Shown here: piece after piece, positions 43,904 to 53,312 of the stretch
How the letters are laid out: every line of letters starts with the position of its first letter
How positions within the stretch are numbered: position 1 is the stretch's first letter
NCBI GenBank assembly: GCA_020724545.1
Contig: DYGR01000005.1
Location: forward strand, 1 to 64,000
Reading direction: 5' to 3'
DNA length: 64,000 nt
DNA from: Candidatus Methanoperedens nitratireducens
GTDB lineage: Archaea > Halobacteriota > Methanosarcinia > Methanosarcinales > Methanoperedenaceae
Translations under genes and position numbers: made by a program
Notes under the pieces: generated by a model
What the model saw: the letters and a program-made list of their open reading frames with translations, nothing else
Told to the model about the DNA's origin: nothing
Databases searched by the model: none

Positions 43904-44629
43904 TTATCTTATATATATAGCAGTGTGGCGAAGGTATTGACTATGGAAAATGATAATTGCTGTTATACTTCGATTATTTTTGTAAAAAATCCAATTCATC
44001 AGGAAAGCAGCAGGGATGATACTTACGACGAAATTCAAAGCATATATAATATTCATATGAATTAATTTGTTTTGGTAATAACCATTAATTAAGAATAAAG
44101 GCAAATGCCATAATATCCATAATAATGCGAAAATCCAGGTTGCTTTCATAAGACTTTTTCCTTTTCTCAAACTATCAACACCGTAACCTCTCCAACCTAA
44201 CTCTTCAAAAGTTGGTGCAAGAAAGAGGATAATTAAAATAATGATAACCTCTCCTCCAAAAATGGTAAATTCTGGAGAGATAGAAAATTGCTCGACTGGT
44301 TGTCCAAATAATAATGATATTGCCGTGGCAAGAAACAAAGAAAAAGGCATTATTAATAGAATTACCGGCCAGAATTTCAATTTGATAAGCTTCAGGTTAA
44401 AGATTCTGTTTTTGAAGTCTTTTTTTAACTCGCTGTTTTTTGAACCATAAATCATAAACATTGCAATGACAAAGGGTGCGAATAAACCTGGCAGCATGGC
44501 TGGAATTTGATAAGATTCTAAGCCTTTAGCATGGCTAAAAAATGCAGCTGTGAAGAGTGATATCCAGGTGACTAAAAGGGTTATAAAAAAATATTTGAAA
44601 GGTTTGTAGTTGTATGTCATTTTTAGCAC
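43904..44629 (-). CDS. CPBP-family intramembrane metalloprotease, C-terminus disrupted by IS4
   Basis: A 241-residue membrane protein of the CPBP (type II CAAX prenyl protease/Abi) family. Motif 1 is EELGWRGYG (about residue 143), motif 2 is FALLWILWHLPLF, and a late conserved His is in IIIFHS. Seven or so helices are predicted. The final residues after IIFHS are encoded by the IS4 end; before insertion the frame would have run into the left flank (SYIDILN then stop). Most catalytic residues remain, so it could still be active. It lies 9 bp after an ABC ATPase gene. Confidence 0.8.
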   Translation of the reverse strand: MLKMTYNYKPFKYFFITLLVTWISLFTAAFFSHAKGLESYQIPAMLPGLFAPFVIAMFMIYGSKNSELKKDFKNRIFNLKLIKLKFWPVILLIMPFSLFLATAISLLFGQPVEQFSISPEFTIFGGEVIIILIILFLAPTFEELGWRGYGVDSLRKGKSLMKATWIFALLWILWHLPLFLINGYYQNKLIHMNIIYALNFVVSIIPAAFLMNWIFYKNNRSITAIIIFHSQYLRHTAIYIR

Positions 44630-44638
44630 CTAATTTCA

Positions 44639-45376
44639 TTATAACCCATGCTCCTCATTTCCTGTCACTCCTGTATCGCTTGCGATCATGCCATCCCGCA
44701 TTGTTATTATCCGGTCAGTCTGCCGCGCAACTTCCATATCATGCGTCACGACAATGATGGTCTGACCTTTTTCACTTAGCCCTTTTAAGAGATCAACTAT
44801 CACTTCACGAGTCTTTGTATCCACTGCACCTGTTGGTTCATCCGCAAGGATGATAGCAGGATGATTTGCCATAGCCCTGGCAATGGATACACGCTGCTGC
44901 TGCCCTCCTGATAATTCCGATGGCCTGTGTTTTAACCGGTCGCCAAGTCCAATCTGAGTGAGCAGCTCTACAGCTCTTTCTTTTCTCCTGGATCTTGGTA
45001 TCCTGGAAAAACGCATCGCAATATCCACGTTCTCCATTGCAGTAAGCGTGGATAGCAGGTTGAAATGCTGGAACACAAAACCGATCTTTTCCCTTCGTAT
45101 CCTTGGAGCTTCGCCCTCGTTTGCTTTTGTGATTTCATTACCTTCGATAAACACACTGCCCCCGGTGGGTCTATCAAGCAGCCCTATCATCGACAGCAGC
45201 GTCGACTTCCCGCTCCCCGAAGGGCCAACTATGCTTATGAATTCACCTTTCCTTACCTCAAAACTAACATCGTTGAGCGCATGCACTGGTATCTTGCCCT
45301 GCATATACGTTTTCGTAAGGTTCCTGATGCGGAGAATCGGTTCTCTGCCGTTACCATTATTTCCATTTTCACTCAT
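44639..45376 (-). CDS. ABC transporter ATP-binding protein, MacB/LolD type
   Basis: A 245-residue ATPase: Walker A GPSGSGKST, the Q-loop region VFQHFNLL, signature LSGGQQQRVSIARAMAN, Walker B AIILADEPTGAVD and the switch His in VTHD. It overlaps the permease gene by eight bases. In the order PGF-CTERM protein, permease, ATPase, it is the third gene of the second MacB-type system in this window. It shares the operon layout of an exporter or envelope-remodelling system with a dedicated surface protein. Confidence 0.93.
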   Translation of the reverse strand: MSENGNNGNGREPILRIRNLTKTYMQGKIPVHALNDVSFEVRKGEFISIVGPSGSGKSTLLSMIGLLDRPTGGSVFIEGNEITKANEGEAPRIRREKIGFVFQHFNLLSTLTAMENVDIAMRFSRIPRSRRKERAVELLTQIGLGDRLKHRPSELSGGQQQRVSIARAMANHPAIILADEPTGAVDTKTREVIVDLLKGLSEKGQTIIVVTHDMEVARQTDRIITMRDGMIASDTGVTGNEEHGL

Positions 45377-46523
45377 ATCGCAGCGCCTCCATCGGACTCA
45401 TTTTCGTTGCTCTATAAGCAGGATAGGTACCGCATACAATTCCAAGCACCATTGCGAACAACAGGGCGACTGCTGCAAGCCTTGGAGTTATAGAGAAAAG
45501 CGCCGACCCCTGGGAACTGAGAAAAATGTTGTTAAGAAAATGTACTGTGATTCCACCTGCAGCAATGCCAGCAATACCTCCGATCACTCCCATAAATGCA
45601 GCCTCTCCCATGGTCATGAAAAGAATGCTTTTTCGCTCAGCGCCGAGCGCCTTGAGAAGCCCGAATTCCTTTGTTCTTTCAGAGACCGACATGAGCATCG
45701 TGTTCATCACGCTCAAGCCCCCTATGATGGCTGCAAGCACTGCAGCGCTTATGGTAATCAGACTGAAAATGACAAGCTGCCCCTGAAAACTTTTCCTCAG
45801 CGTATCGGGTGATTCGCTTTTAACTTTCTCTACACTCAGCTCTATCCTTTTCGCAAGTTCTTCAGGATCAGCACCGGGAGCAGGCTTGGCATAAATGAAT
45901 GATACAGTGTTTTCCATTCCATAGAACTTCTGTGCCCTGTCAAGAGGCATCTGAACCGCAGAATCAAAAATAGAACCTGTGTACTCAAGTATCCCCACCA
46001 CGCTGACATTTCTGGTATTGGTTATGGATGATGTACGCTGCATCCTTTTACTTTTTATCTCAAGTTCATCTCCGACCTTAAGATCGAACTTCCGGGCTAT
46101 GCTGCTGCCGATGACCGCCCTGTAGCCATCTCCGGGAACCAGATATCGACCTGCTGCAAGCTTTGCATCCTTCAATTGTTTTTCAGGAATAACACCAAAA
46201 ACCATGTCACCACCCCCGAATCCTCCAACCCCTTCAGGATCAAGAGAAGCTATCAGTACTCCGTGGGCATCCTGAACCCCGGGCACTCTTTTGATCTGTC
46301 TGACTTTTGATTCATCAAGACTTCCAATGCCGCCCAGTGTTCCATCTGGCTGCACCTGGATATTATTTGCCATAAGTTTCAATGACCTGTCTACAACGAG
46401 GTTCATATGCTCTGACATCCCGCCCATGACAACAACAGCAAAAATGCCCAGGGCAATACCAAATATGGTAAGTCCTGTCCTCATTTTTCTCTGAGTGAGG
46501 CTTCGGATTATGAGATCGAACAT
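45369..46523 (-). CDS. ABC transporter permease, MacB/FtsX type
   Basis: A 384-residue permease with an N-terminal helix (FGIALGIFAVVVMGG), an extracellular MacB-like domain (about residues 45-250) and three C-terminal helices with the FtsX motif RTKEFGLLKALGAERKSI. It follows the PGF-CTERM protein by 1 bp and overlaps the ATPase by eight. It is related to, but not closely similar to, the permease at 464. Confidence 0.93.
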   Translation of the reverse strand: MFDLIIRSLTQRKMRTGLTIFGIALGIFAVVVMGGMSEHMNLVVDRSLKLMANNIQVQPDGTLGGIGSLDESKVRQIKRVPGVQDAHGVLIASLDPEGVGGFGGGDMVFGVIPEKQLKDAKLAAGRYLVPGDGYRAVIGSSIARKFDLKVGDELEIKSKRMQRTSSITNTRNVSVVGILEYTGSIFDSAVQMPLDRAQKFYGMENTVSFIYAKPAPGADPEELAKRIELSVEKVKSESPDTLRKSFQGQLVIFSLITISAAVLAAIIGGLSVMNTMLMSVSERTKEFGLLKALGAERKSILFMTMGEAAFMGVIGGIAGIAAGGITVHFLNNIFLSSQGSALFSITPRLAAVALLFAMVLGIVCGTYPAYRATKMSPMEALRYE

Positions 46524-46524
46524 T

Positions 46525-47670
46525 CTAACCGCCCCGCTTTATCCATGCTACCGCAAGTACGGCTATCAAAAGAACGAGCGCTGTGAAACCAGGAGTGCTT
46601 TTTACGGGAGGAGTTTCAGGCGCTTTGTCTTCTTCATGGATGCGCAGAACCGTTTCATAAGTATCCAGTGCTGTGTTCTGCTGATTTACCGCCTTTATCT
46701 CAACATCATACGTCCCTGGCGCAAGCCCCTTCCATACCACTCCAGCAGTATCTTCTTTTCCTGAAACAAGAATTTCTTCTATCTGCTGGCGATATGTTTT
46801 TGTTTCATTTGTCGCCCTGTTTCTTGCCGTTACTTCTATGAAACCATCAAAAGGGACCCGGGACTTCCCTCGCAGTGTTATACTGGCACCGTATTCATCG
46901 ACCTCAACATCATCATGCAGGATCTCTACTTCGTCGCTTGCAGTGAAAACTGCGATATATGTATTGATCAGCGGTGAAGCATAAAGCCTGTGCATTAATA
47001 TTTTTGCCCGTACAGTATATTCCCCATTATCAGCAAGCAGAAACGGCCATGTTATCTTTAGCTCCTTGTTCGCTGTGAGATACACGTCCTTTTCAGTCTT
47101 TGTATAAACAATATCGTTCTTATCAAGCAGCTCTATTTTGATATCAACAGCGCCTGGATTGAAAGGGCGGAGCAGTAACTGCACCCCTTTGTTCGAAGGC
47201 GAGAAATCCACCACATGAAAACTGGGCATGGCAACAGTGCCATATGATACCTGATAGGATTTTTTATCATGAATGGCGGTGTCGTTATACAGGCTCACTT
47301 GAGCAGTGTAGTAATCATGCTGGGGTTTATTCTGCCATAGTATTACTTTGGAGACCTGCTCTCCGGCTTTTGTTTCAAATGGTACTTCCTGTGATTCTAC
47401 TACCTTTTCTCCATTCATGAGTTCAAAAACCGCTTTCCCCTGATGAATCTGGCTGGACTTAATGGTGACCTCGCTTGTGGTGAAATCGGAAAAAAAGTCT
47501 ACTATTTCAAGAGCTGCAACTGCCGAGTTCACGAATGTAAAAGTGCAAATGATCAGCAGTACAGTTCTAATTATTGATTTTCTTCTGTTAAGACTATATG
47601 CGCCTGATACCGAGCTTTCAAGAATACTTCTGGGCGGGCTGAATATAGCACACGCTAATCGTTTATTCAT
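46525..47670 (-). CDS. PGF-CTERM surface protein of an ABC operon
   Basis: A 381-residue secreted protein. The start at 47670 has GGAGG eight bases upstream. A late signal helix spans about residues 35-53 (TVLLIICTFTFVNSAVAA). Three or four beta-sandwich (CARDB/Ig-like) domains follow. The C-terminus is a PGF-CTERM sorting tail: STPGFTALVLL, hydrophobic helix, then KRGG. It should be processed by archaeosortase A. Being first in an operon with a MacB-type permease and ATPase, it is likely the exported or sensing partner of that system. Confidence 0.85.
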   Translation of the reverse strand: MNKRLACAIFSPPRSILESSVSGAYSLNRRKSIIRTVLLIICTFTFVNSAVAALEIVDFFSDFTTSEVTIKSSQIHQGKAVFELMNGEKVVESQEVPFETKAGEQVSKVILWQNKPQHDYYTAQVSLYNDTAIHDKKSYQVSYGTVAMPSFHVVDFSPSNKGVQLLLRPFNPGAVDIKIELLDKNDIVYTKTEKDVYLTANKELKITWPFLLADNGEYTVRAKILMHRLYASPLINTYIAVFTASDEVEILHDDVEVDEYGASITLRGKSRVPFDGFIEVTARNRATNETKTYRQQIEEILVSGKEDTAGVVWKGLAPGTYDVEIKAVNQQNTALDTYETVLRIHEEDKAPETPPVKSTPGFTALVLLIAVLAVAWIKRGG

Positions 47671-47902
47671 TTTTATTCCTCCTACATAGATCATCCAGAT
47701 CTGTACGTTAACCTGTGTACCTTAATAAGTGTAATGTCTTAATACATAAACTTTACGATTAATAGTCAAGCCTATGAATTTAAAAACGTAACGTATATTA
47801 GTTTATAAGTAAATCATATGAATTGATACTTAGGTAAAATGAGTATATACACATATGTAAAAATCATTTGACAAATTGGCGTAAACAGGATGAAAATATA
47901 AT
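47671..47902. promoter_or_regulatory. Divergent regulatory region, similar to 57040-57260
   Basis: This A/T-rich gap separates the PGF-CTERM operon from a divergent winged-helix gene. Several blocks recur in the gap at 57040-57260: TTAATAC, CGATTAAT, ATATGAATTGAT and TTGACAAAT...AAACAGGAT. The shared blocks suggest a common ancestral regulator-promoter unit. Confidence 0.5.
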
Positions 47903-48223
47903 ATGAGCCCGCTTGAAAAGTTATTCGGCAAAACGGCACAGATGACTGTGCTGGAATATCTCATGAAAAACAAAGGAGAAATCAATTACCTCTCAGGAAT
48001 TGCGCAGGGTACTGGATTATATCACTCCAGCGTAGCAAGAGTGTTAGAACCTCTTCTGGAAAATAACATAGTTATTGAGAAAAAGATTGGAAAGCAGATG
48101 CGGTCCTTTACTCTAAATGAAGAGCATAAAGCCACAAAACTCCTGGTGAAGTTCTACGATGAGTTGAAACCAGTACTGGGAGATCAATTACCGTCACCTG
48201 GGGATAAAAACAGTGTGATTTAA
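47903..48223 (+). CDS. Winged-helix transcriptional regulator
   Basis: A 106-residue MarR/ArsR-like winged-helix protein: KTAQMTVLEYLMKNKGEI forms the first helices, GLYHSSVARVLEPLLENN the recognition helix and KKIGKQMRSFTLNEEH the wing, with a C-terminal helix for dimerisation. It is divergent from the PGF-CTERM/ABC operon and is the natural candidate to control it. A decayed copy of its 5' end is present at 57216-57262. Confidence 0.83.
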   Translation: MSPLEKLFGKTAQMTVLEYLMKNKGEINYLSGIAQGTGLYHSSVARVLEPLLENNIVIEKKIGKQMRSFTLNEEHKATKLLVKFYDELKPVLGDQLPSPGDKNSVI

Positions 48224-48310
48224 CAAGATTCTGCAATTAGCATGTACAGGCTTAAAACTGCAGGGTACAATCGATGATCATCATCGGATTCCGTGATATA
48301 CCTCCTTGCG

Positions 48311-48475
48311 TTAGTGGGGTCGGAACTCCTCTCCAATGCCGTCTACAAAAAGCTCAACACGGCCGCACTTGGGACAGACATAAACATCGAAATGCTCCCG
48401 GTTCACAAACAGTTCGCCTAACTCTCCAAATAAGATATCTACGGCGTTCCCTGGGATATTTAGCAACCTCTTCAG
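48311..48475 (-). pseudogene. C-terminal zinc-ribbon fragment
   Basis: A minus-strand frame of 54 codons without a proper start codon gives NAVDILFGELGELFVN followed by VYVCPKCGRVELFVDG and the end EEFRPH. The C-P-K-C-G knuckle and the strands around it look like the end of a membrane or zinc-ribbon protein. The 5' part is absent; the frame begins directly after the lipoprotein gene. The remainder of the 48224-48486 gap shows no gene. Confidence 0.45.
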
Positions 48476-48486
48476 GTGATTGACTT

Positions 48487-49455
48487 TTAAGATTCAATCC
48501 TAAAAGGAATAACGCCAGAGTAATCATTAGGAACGTTATATGTTATATTATTGAATATTATTCCAGCTTTATATGTCCCTGGTTTGACTGTATTGTTAAA
48601 TTTGTCAGTTTGATCCCAAAATGTGCTTACACCCCCTCCGCCACCTGTTCCGCCTGAGAAACTTTCTCCGAGACGTCCAAAGGATTTGCTCCAGATTATA
48701 GTATTGTTTACATCGGATAGTACAAAGATTGTTTCATTTGCAATCGCAGGAAAACTTCCTCCTCTTAAATTCGTAGAATATAATGATAAAATCACTGGTT
48801 CTCCAACATTGAATACTAAATCTTTCCTTTGTCCGTAGGGAGGTGAGTAGTAATTGTAATACCCAACACTAAAAGTTGTCTTAATTTCATCAGGTATTGT
48901 AAATAAAGTTATATCCTGCAGATAGGTTATTGTGCTGTAGCCTGTGGTGCTATTAAATAACACTTTATTATCATTATCGTTTATAATAACTGAATAACAG
49001 CCCATCTTTGTATTTCTTACACCCTCATCGGGAATAATTAGTAGTGCTCTGCTGTTGTTAACTAACTCAGTTACCTCATGCTTGTTCTCATATACCACAG
49101 TAACTTTATATGCTTTTTTTAAAACTTCATTATCGTTGATAACAACGGTTACGAGCGATGCTCCGCAACTAATCGAAACGGGAAAAGAGGGATTGTATCC
49201 CGTCGTAGTGTGAGTTATGGACATTTTGTCGCTCTCATCGACTGATAAGTAATAAATTCCTGTTACCCATTGAGTTTCATACAAAATTACAGTAGAATTC
49301 TCTACAGTTCGAATCACCAAAGGTGTTACATTTTTTTCAGTAAGAAACTGCTTTATTTGGGGTTCAGAAAGAGGTTTGTATGTCTTTTGTACGCATCCTG
49401 TAATTATTAAAGATAAAATTATTAATGTAAAAAATACTATTTGCAAACGTTTCAT
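48487..49455 (-). CDS. Lipoprotein of unknown function
   Basis: A 322-residue protein with a lipoprotein signal: a hydrophobic stretch (VFFTLIILSLI) then the lipobox ITGC at about residue 21. The mature part is beta-rich, with a Gly-rich loop (ESFSGGTGGGGGVS) and a C-terminal YDYSGVIPF-like end (PNDYSGVIPFRIES). No family recognised. Its ATG overlaps the stop of a 26-codon gene fragment (ATGA). It ends the block of minus-strand surface genes. Confidence 0.7.
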   Translation of the reverse strand: MKRLQIVFFTLIILSLIITGCVQKTYKPLSEPQIKQFLTEKNVTPLVIRTVENSTVILYETQWVTGIYYLSVDESDKMSITHTTTGYNPSFPVSISCGASLVTVVINDNEVLKKAYKVTVVYENKHEVTELVNNSRALLIIPDEGVRNTKMGCYSVIINDNDNKVLFNSTTGYSTITYLQDITLFTIPDEIKTTFSVGYYNYYSPPYGQRKDLVFNVGEPVILSLYSTNLRGGSFPAIANETIFVLSDVNNTIIWSKSFGRLGESFSGGTGGGGGVSTFWDQTDKFNNTVKPGTYKAGIIFNNITYNVPNDYSGVIPFRIES

Positions 49456-49532
49456 AATATTTTTTCCACCAGAGGATCAGGGGTTTTGGATTGTCCAATG
49501 TGTTTGGAGATCGGCTTCTCAATATCTTGCAT
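49452..49532 (-). pseudogene. Truncated paralogue of the membrane protein at 50672
   Basis: A 26-codon minus-strand frame begins MQDIEKPISKHIGQSKTPDP, closely matching the N-terminus of the 235-residue protein at 50672 (MQDIEKPTSGNLEQSKTPES). It stops after 26 residues. It lies right after the second NosD gene, as its paralogue lies after the first, and still has a GGTGA-containing ribosome-binding site. Confidence 0.65.
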
Positions 49533-49537
49533 GAGGA

Positions 49538-50623
49538 TCAGGTCACCTTCCCTGCGTAAGTAGGCTTATCTCTTGCTGAATGGATATTTTCGTGTAGAAG
49601 TCGGTAGATGTTTTTTGACTCCAGCACTCTTGCGTCCACATAGCGTGCGGCCAGCATTAATATGTATATAAGCATAACCACAATAAACGCTAATGGAATC
49701 GAGAATTTCATCCAGAGCCAAAAGACAAGACTGATGCCAGTATAGATGTTTGAGTTGGCGGTGTTCCCATTCAACATGTTGTTGTCGGAATCGCTCAGAC
49801 CAATACCGTATCCTTTGTTCGAGTTGGCAGTGTTGCTGCGTAGTGTATTGTTACCGGAATAGGTCAAATAGATGCCGATGCTGTTATTTAAAACAATGTC
49901 GCCATCCAACGTATTATTACCAGAATATTTCAGAGAGATGCCGTAGTAGTTGTTCGATGCATTATTGCCAGTCAACATGTTATTGCTGGATGATTCCAGA
50001 CCGATGCCCCTAATGTGGTTTGAGTTGGCAGTATTGCCTCTCAGCGTATTGTAATTGGACATTATTAGAATTATTCCGTCGCCCCCGAAAGTTTTAAACC
50101 CTTTTTTGTCTGTCAGCACATAGTAGTTGGAGCTGGCAATGTTGCTGCTTAGTGTGTTATTGTTGGAAGATATTAGAAAGATGCCATAACTACTATTTGA
50201 GACATTGTTATTTCTGATTATATTGCCATCAGAATTTACATAGATTCCGGCATATGCCTGGATAGCATTAGGTGAACTACCAGAGTTTATGGCTGTAAAT
50301 CCCTCAAGCGTGCTCCATCCTGCGCTCAAAGTAATAGCGCTGCCATTTCCACTTGCATCTACTATAGGCTTACCCTCGCCTGTGTCCACGCCTCTTAGAA
50401 TAAGCCTTTTGGTTACATTTACATTCTCGTAATACGTGCCGCTATTAACAAGAATTGTATCCCAGTTGCTCGCATTATTAATAGCATCCTGAATCTTTGT
50501 ATAATTCGAGCCACCGCTTTTATCCACCTTAAGGGTAGCCGCTCCTGCGCTATCCCCCAGCAATAGAAATATCAGAGCCATTATTCCAGCTATTTTGATA
50601 GTGTTTATTTTATATATTTTCAT
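49538..50623 (-). CDS. NosD-type right-handed beta-helix protein with C-terminal helix
   Basis: A 361-residue secreted protein. The start at 50623 follows GGTGAG. A signal peptide (about residues 9-30) is followed by the NosD start motif (TKIQDAINNASNWDTILVNSG) and about ten copies of a beta-helix repeat rich in NNTLxxNxAxxN. After the last repeat it runs abruptly into a transmembrane helix (FSIPLAFIVVMLIYIL) and a 35-residue tail. It lacks the PGF-pre-PGF region of its longer paralogue at 51444 and appears to be a shorter member of a duplicated pair. Confidence 0.82.
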   Translation of the reverse strand: MKIYKINTIKIAGIMALIFLLLGDSAGAATLKVDKSGGSNYTKIQDAINNASNWDTILVNSGTYYENVNVTKRLILRGVDTGEGKPIVDASGNGSAITLSAGWSTLEGFTAINSGSSPNAIQAYAGIYVNSDGNIIRNNNVSNSSYGIFLISSNNNTLSSNIASSNYYVLTDKKGFKTFGGDGIILIMSNYNTLRGNTANSNHIRGIGLESSSNNMLTGNNASNNYYGISLKYSGNNTLDGDIVLNNSIGIYLTYSGNNTLRSNTANSNKGYGIGLSDSDNNMLNGNTANSNIYTGISLVFWLWMKFSIPLAFIVVMLIYILMLAARYVDARVLESKNIYRLLHENIHSARDKPTYAGKVT

Positions 50624-50671
50624 ATGAATCTCACCTTTTCTTTCGCACAAATATATCTGCTATTGCATCCT

Positions 50672-51379
50672 TCAGGCACCCCTATACTTCCATCGAGCAA
50701 TCAGAACTAACATTGGATAACCTAAAGCTATTATTAAGATGAAAAGCCCATACCAAAAATATGGTCTGGAGTATTGAGCTAGCTTTTCTTCAACGATTAT
50801 CGTAGCATTCACCTCTTTAGGTTCAAGGTTTGTTATCACGATACTGTAATTTCCATCTGGGAGCAACTTTATGTATATAGAATCACTCTGATGGCTTAAT
50901 TCAGGCACCGTTACATAGAAAGAGAAGGATGAAACATCGCTTAAGGGGCTCCTCCAGCTTAAGTTATTGGGGCCATATACTATGCCTTCAAGCCTCATGT
51001 AACTATTAGACCTCAAATAAAAGAAGTAGTGGGGTCTATTCCATTCGTTGATACCGTTACCTAACGGATATGTGCGGGGTGATCCCCCCATAAAAAATGA
51101 AGTCGGTCCATGCACCTTAAGCCCCCTCTCACTGTTCAAGCGGACATACTCAATATCTAATTTAAACTCCAACTGGCCATTGCCGGGAATAATTATGGAA
51201 CGGCTGCCAACGGAATCAGCACGGTCCTCCAGCGATGTATATATTATGAAATATGCGCCAACGATTAACAGTGTGATGAAAAGAATTGATGGGTAAACCT
51301 TCTTGATGCCGACTACCAGCGACTCAGGAGTTTTGGATTGCTCAAGGTTTCCGGATGTTGGCTTCTCAATATCTTGCAT
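50672..51379 (-). CDS. Membrane protein with two helices and an outside domain
   Basis: A 235-residue protein not matched to a named family. It has a cytoplasmic N-terminus (MQDIEKPTSGNLEQ), a helix at about residues 32-50 (ILFITLLIVGAYFIIYTSL), a beta-rich outside domain with aromatic and Pro/Gly motifs (SFFMGGSPRTYPLGNG), and a second helix near the C-terminus (FILIIALGYPMLVLI) before a basic end. It lies 64 bp after the split NosD/PGF protein, as the truncated paralogue at 49452 follows the other NosD gene. Confidence 0.72.
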   Translation of the reverse strand: MQDIEKPTSGNLEQSKTPESLVVGIKKVYPSILFITLLIVGAYFIIYTSLEDRADSVGSRSIIIPGNGQLEFKLDIEYVRLNSERGLKVHGPTSFFMGGSPRTYPLGNGINEWNRPHYFFYLRSNSYMRLEGIVYGPNNLSWRSPLSDVSSFSFYVTVPELSHQSDSIYIKLLPDGNYSIVITNLEPKEVNATIIVEEKLAQYSRPYFWYGLFILIIALGYPMLVLIARWKYRGA

Positions 51380-51443
51380 AATTCTATCACCAATTACTTT
51401 GAGTCTTGATCGATACGTTTCATCAATTAAGAAGATGAAGGGA

Positions 51444-53312
51444 TCATCTTCTCCTCTGCCTGGGTATATAAACTGCCAAGAGTGTTATTATTGCCAGAAC
51501 TATATCAAATCCTGCAGCCTTCTTTGTCTGATCTTCTGTTTGAGCTGGATCTATTGCCTCTGCTTGAACCGTTGATTTGGTGATGTTTGCTTCTGCTGGT
51601 GCTGCTGTTGTTATCGAATCTCTAAATCCTGCTATAGCGAATGAAGAGAAGGAATCTGTTTTTGCCTCATAGTAGGTGTATGTGCTGTCTTTGGATTTTT
51701 CCGTGGTCTCCAGAGTAATCCATCCGTTTCCATCCCACCTGACCATCTTGATATCACTGCCTGCAAGCTTGCTATTATTAAGCCACGAGTTCTCAACCCT
51801 GAACCTGATGATAGCTTCCTTTATATTCTTGGGTACAGCAAAACCTGATGTTCCAACCCAGATGTTTATATTTCTATAAACAATACCCTGCGGAGGACTT
51901 TTTACTAGCGAAGATGTGTCTCTCAGCACTTCTACAGCAGCAGTAACGTCTCCAGCACTGGTATTACCCGTTATATTGACAAACAATATGGGATTGCTCT
52001 TGTTAGCGAATTTGTATGATGTGACCTTATCTTTAAAGATATGAAGATCATATTTCTCTTTTATCTCTATATTTGCATAATTCTCACCTGAAGCTCCGCC
52101 GCCACCACCTCCACCACTGCTTCCACTGCTGCTACTTCCGCTTGGAGAATATGTTGTAGTAGGTGATGGCGGTAAGGCTACTACGCCCATATCTGCCCAC
52201 AAAATATACTCATTCTCTGCAGTATCTACAGCATGTACCATTGCTTTATAATTACCCGTTGGAACAGACCGGGATTCCATACGTGGATTACGATCATCTC
52301 CGATACTCCATAAAGTAAAGGTTGTGCCATCTATCTTTTCAGGTTGTTGCGTTAATCCAGACTTATATTTCAGATTGCTGATTTTGAAAGAACTGTTTCC
52401 GCTTTCTATTTCAAGAATTTCTGTTTCATTACTAACAAACTCAAGATTAAATGTTGTATTGTTGAATATCAAAAATGCTGGCTGCCAATCCTGTGTTGCA
52501 TTCTTCATGAAATAGCCATCTACTAATACAAATTGCGGCTCTGTCTGCACAGTAAAAATAGTAGCTGGATATTCATAAGCTGTTCCATTAGTAATATTGG
52601 CAGCTATTCCACGCCAAGGTCCCGGCGGATTGATCGTGTAGCGACCGCTTATGCCTGTGCTGTTTATAATCACAGCAATGACGGTCTGATCTGGCGCTGT
52701 CAAATTGCTTGAGTCCACGATTCCAAAAGTCACTGCTCTAAGATTTGCATCGCTCACATCAGCAGACAACATCGCTGGGTTTGTAGCATTTATTGACATG
52801 TTTGGAACTACCGAGAAGTTTGTAATAATAGGTGGAGTGAGCGGTAAGTAATCAACGCTGTTATTGTTAAGTGCATATGATTCATCGCATATCCCATCAC
52901 TATCATCATCCATGCAGTTCTGGCTAAAGCCTGTGCCATTGGGGTTCGCCCAGAAATTGCCGCCGATATAGGGGCCGCCGATAATATTCGTTCCAGCGGT
53001 TTTTGAGATGTTCCAGGTATTGTTTCCATTATCCCAAGCGTTGTTGGTATTGTTGAAGTAATTGTTGTAGATCAAGTTGCTATTGGAAGAGTTCAGCCAG
53101 ATGCCATAGTGAACGTTGTCCGAGATATTGTTATCACTAATTATATTGTTATTGCTATAACGAACTAGACTAATGCTAAAGTTGTTAGATAGGGCAGTGT
53201 TATTTCTCAGTATATTATTTCTAGAATAATCAAGACCGATACCACCGTTGTTCAAGTTAACAGTGTTGTCGGTCAGTGTATTGTTATTAGACTCAAATAA
53301 AAGAATACACAA
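51444..53312 (-). CDS. NosD beta-helix protein with PGF-pre-PGF domain, 3' part of a split gene
   Basis: A 622-residue frame that lacks a signal peptide and opens in the middle of a NosD beta-helix (ESNNNTLTDNTVNL). After the helix come Ig-like domains, a Gly/Ser-rich linker (SSGGGGGGGASGE), a PGF-pre-PGF domain (IEIKEKYDLHIFKDKVTSYKF; TDSFSSFAIAGF) and a sorting-like tail (AAGFDIVLAII...RQRRR) close to PGF-CTERM. It overlaps the upstream frame (53293-54387) by 20 bases. One base removed from the TTTT run near 53296 joins the two into a single protein of about 980 residues. Confidence 0.82.
   Translation of the reverse strand: MCILLFESNNNTLTDNTVNLNNGGIGLDYSRNNILRNNTALSNNFSISLVRYSNNNIISDNNISDNVHYGIWLNSSNSNLIYNNYFNNTNNAWDNGNNTWNISKTAGTNIIGGPYIGGNFWANPNGTGFSQNCMDDDSDGICDESYALNNNSVDYLPLTPPIITNFSVVPNMSINATNPAMLSADVSDANLRAVTFGIVDSSNLTAPDQTVIAVIINSTGISGRYTINPPGPWRGIAANITNGTAYEYPATIFTVQTEPQFVLVDGYFMKNATQDWQPAFLIFNNTTFNLEFVSNETEILEIESGNSSFKISNLKYKSGLTQQPEKIDGTTFTLWSIGDDRNPRMESRSVPTGNYKAMVHAVDTAENEYILWADMGVVALPPSPTTTYSPSGSSSSGSSGGGGGGGASGENYANIEIKEKYDLHIFKDKVTSYKFANKSNPILFVNITGNTSAGDVTAAVEVLRDTSSLVKSPPQGIVYRNINIWVGTSGFAVPKNIKEAIIRFRVENSWLNNSKLAGSDIKMVRWDGNGWITLETTEKSKDSTYTYYEAKTDSFSSFAIAGFRDSITTAAPAEANITKSTVQAEAIDPAQTEDQTKKAAGFDIVLAIITLLAVYIPRQRRR

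Larger units (their letters stand above)
42473..43939 (-). mobile_element. IS4-family insertion sequence (about 1467 bp)
   Basis: CAATACCTTCGCCA at 42473-42486 and TGGCGAAGGTATTG at 43926-43939 form perfect 14 bp terminal inverted repeats around a full transposase gene. The transposase stop codon directly abuts the left repeat. No clear target duplication is visible (left flank ATGTATGA, right flank ACTATGGA). The right end lies inside the CPBP gene at 43904 and supplies its last codons. Confidence 0.88.

Noticed and set aside
42465-43950. Target-site duplication around the IS4 element
   Set aside because: Flanks ATGTATGA and ACTATGGA do not match well enough to call one.
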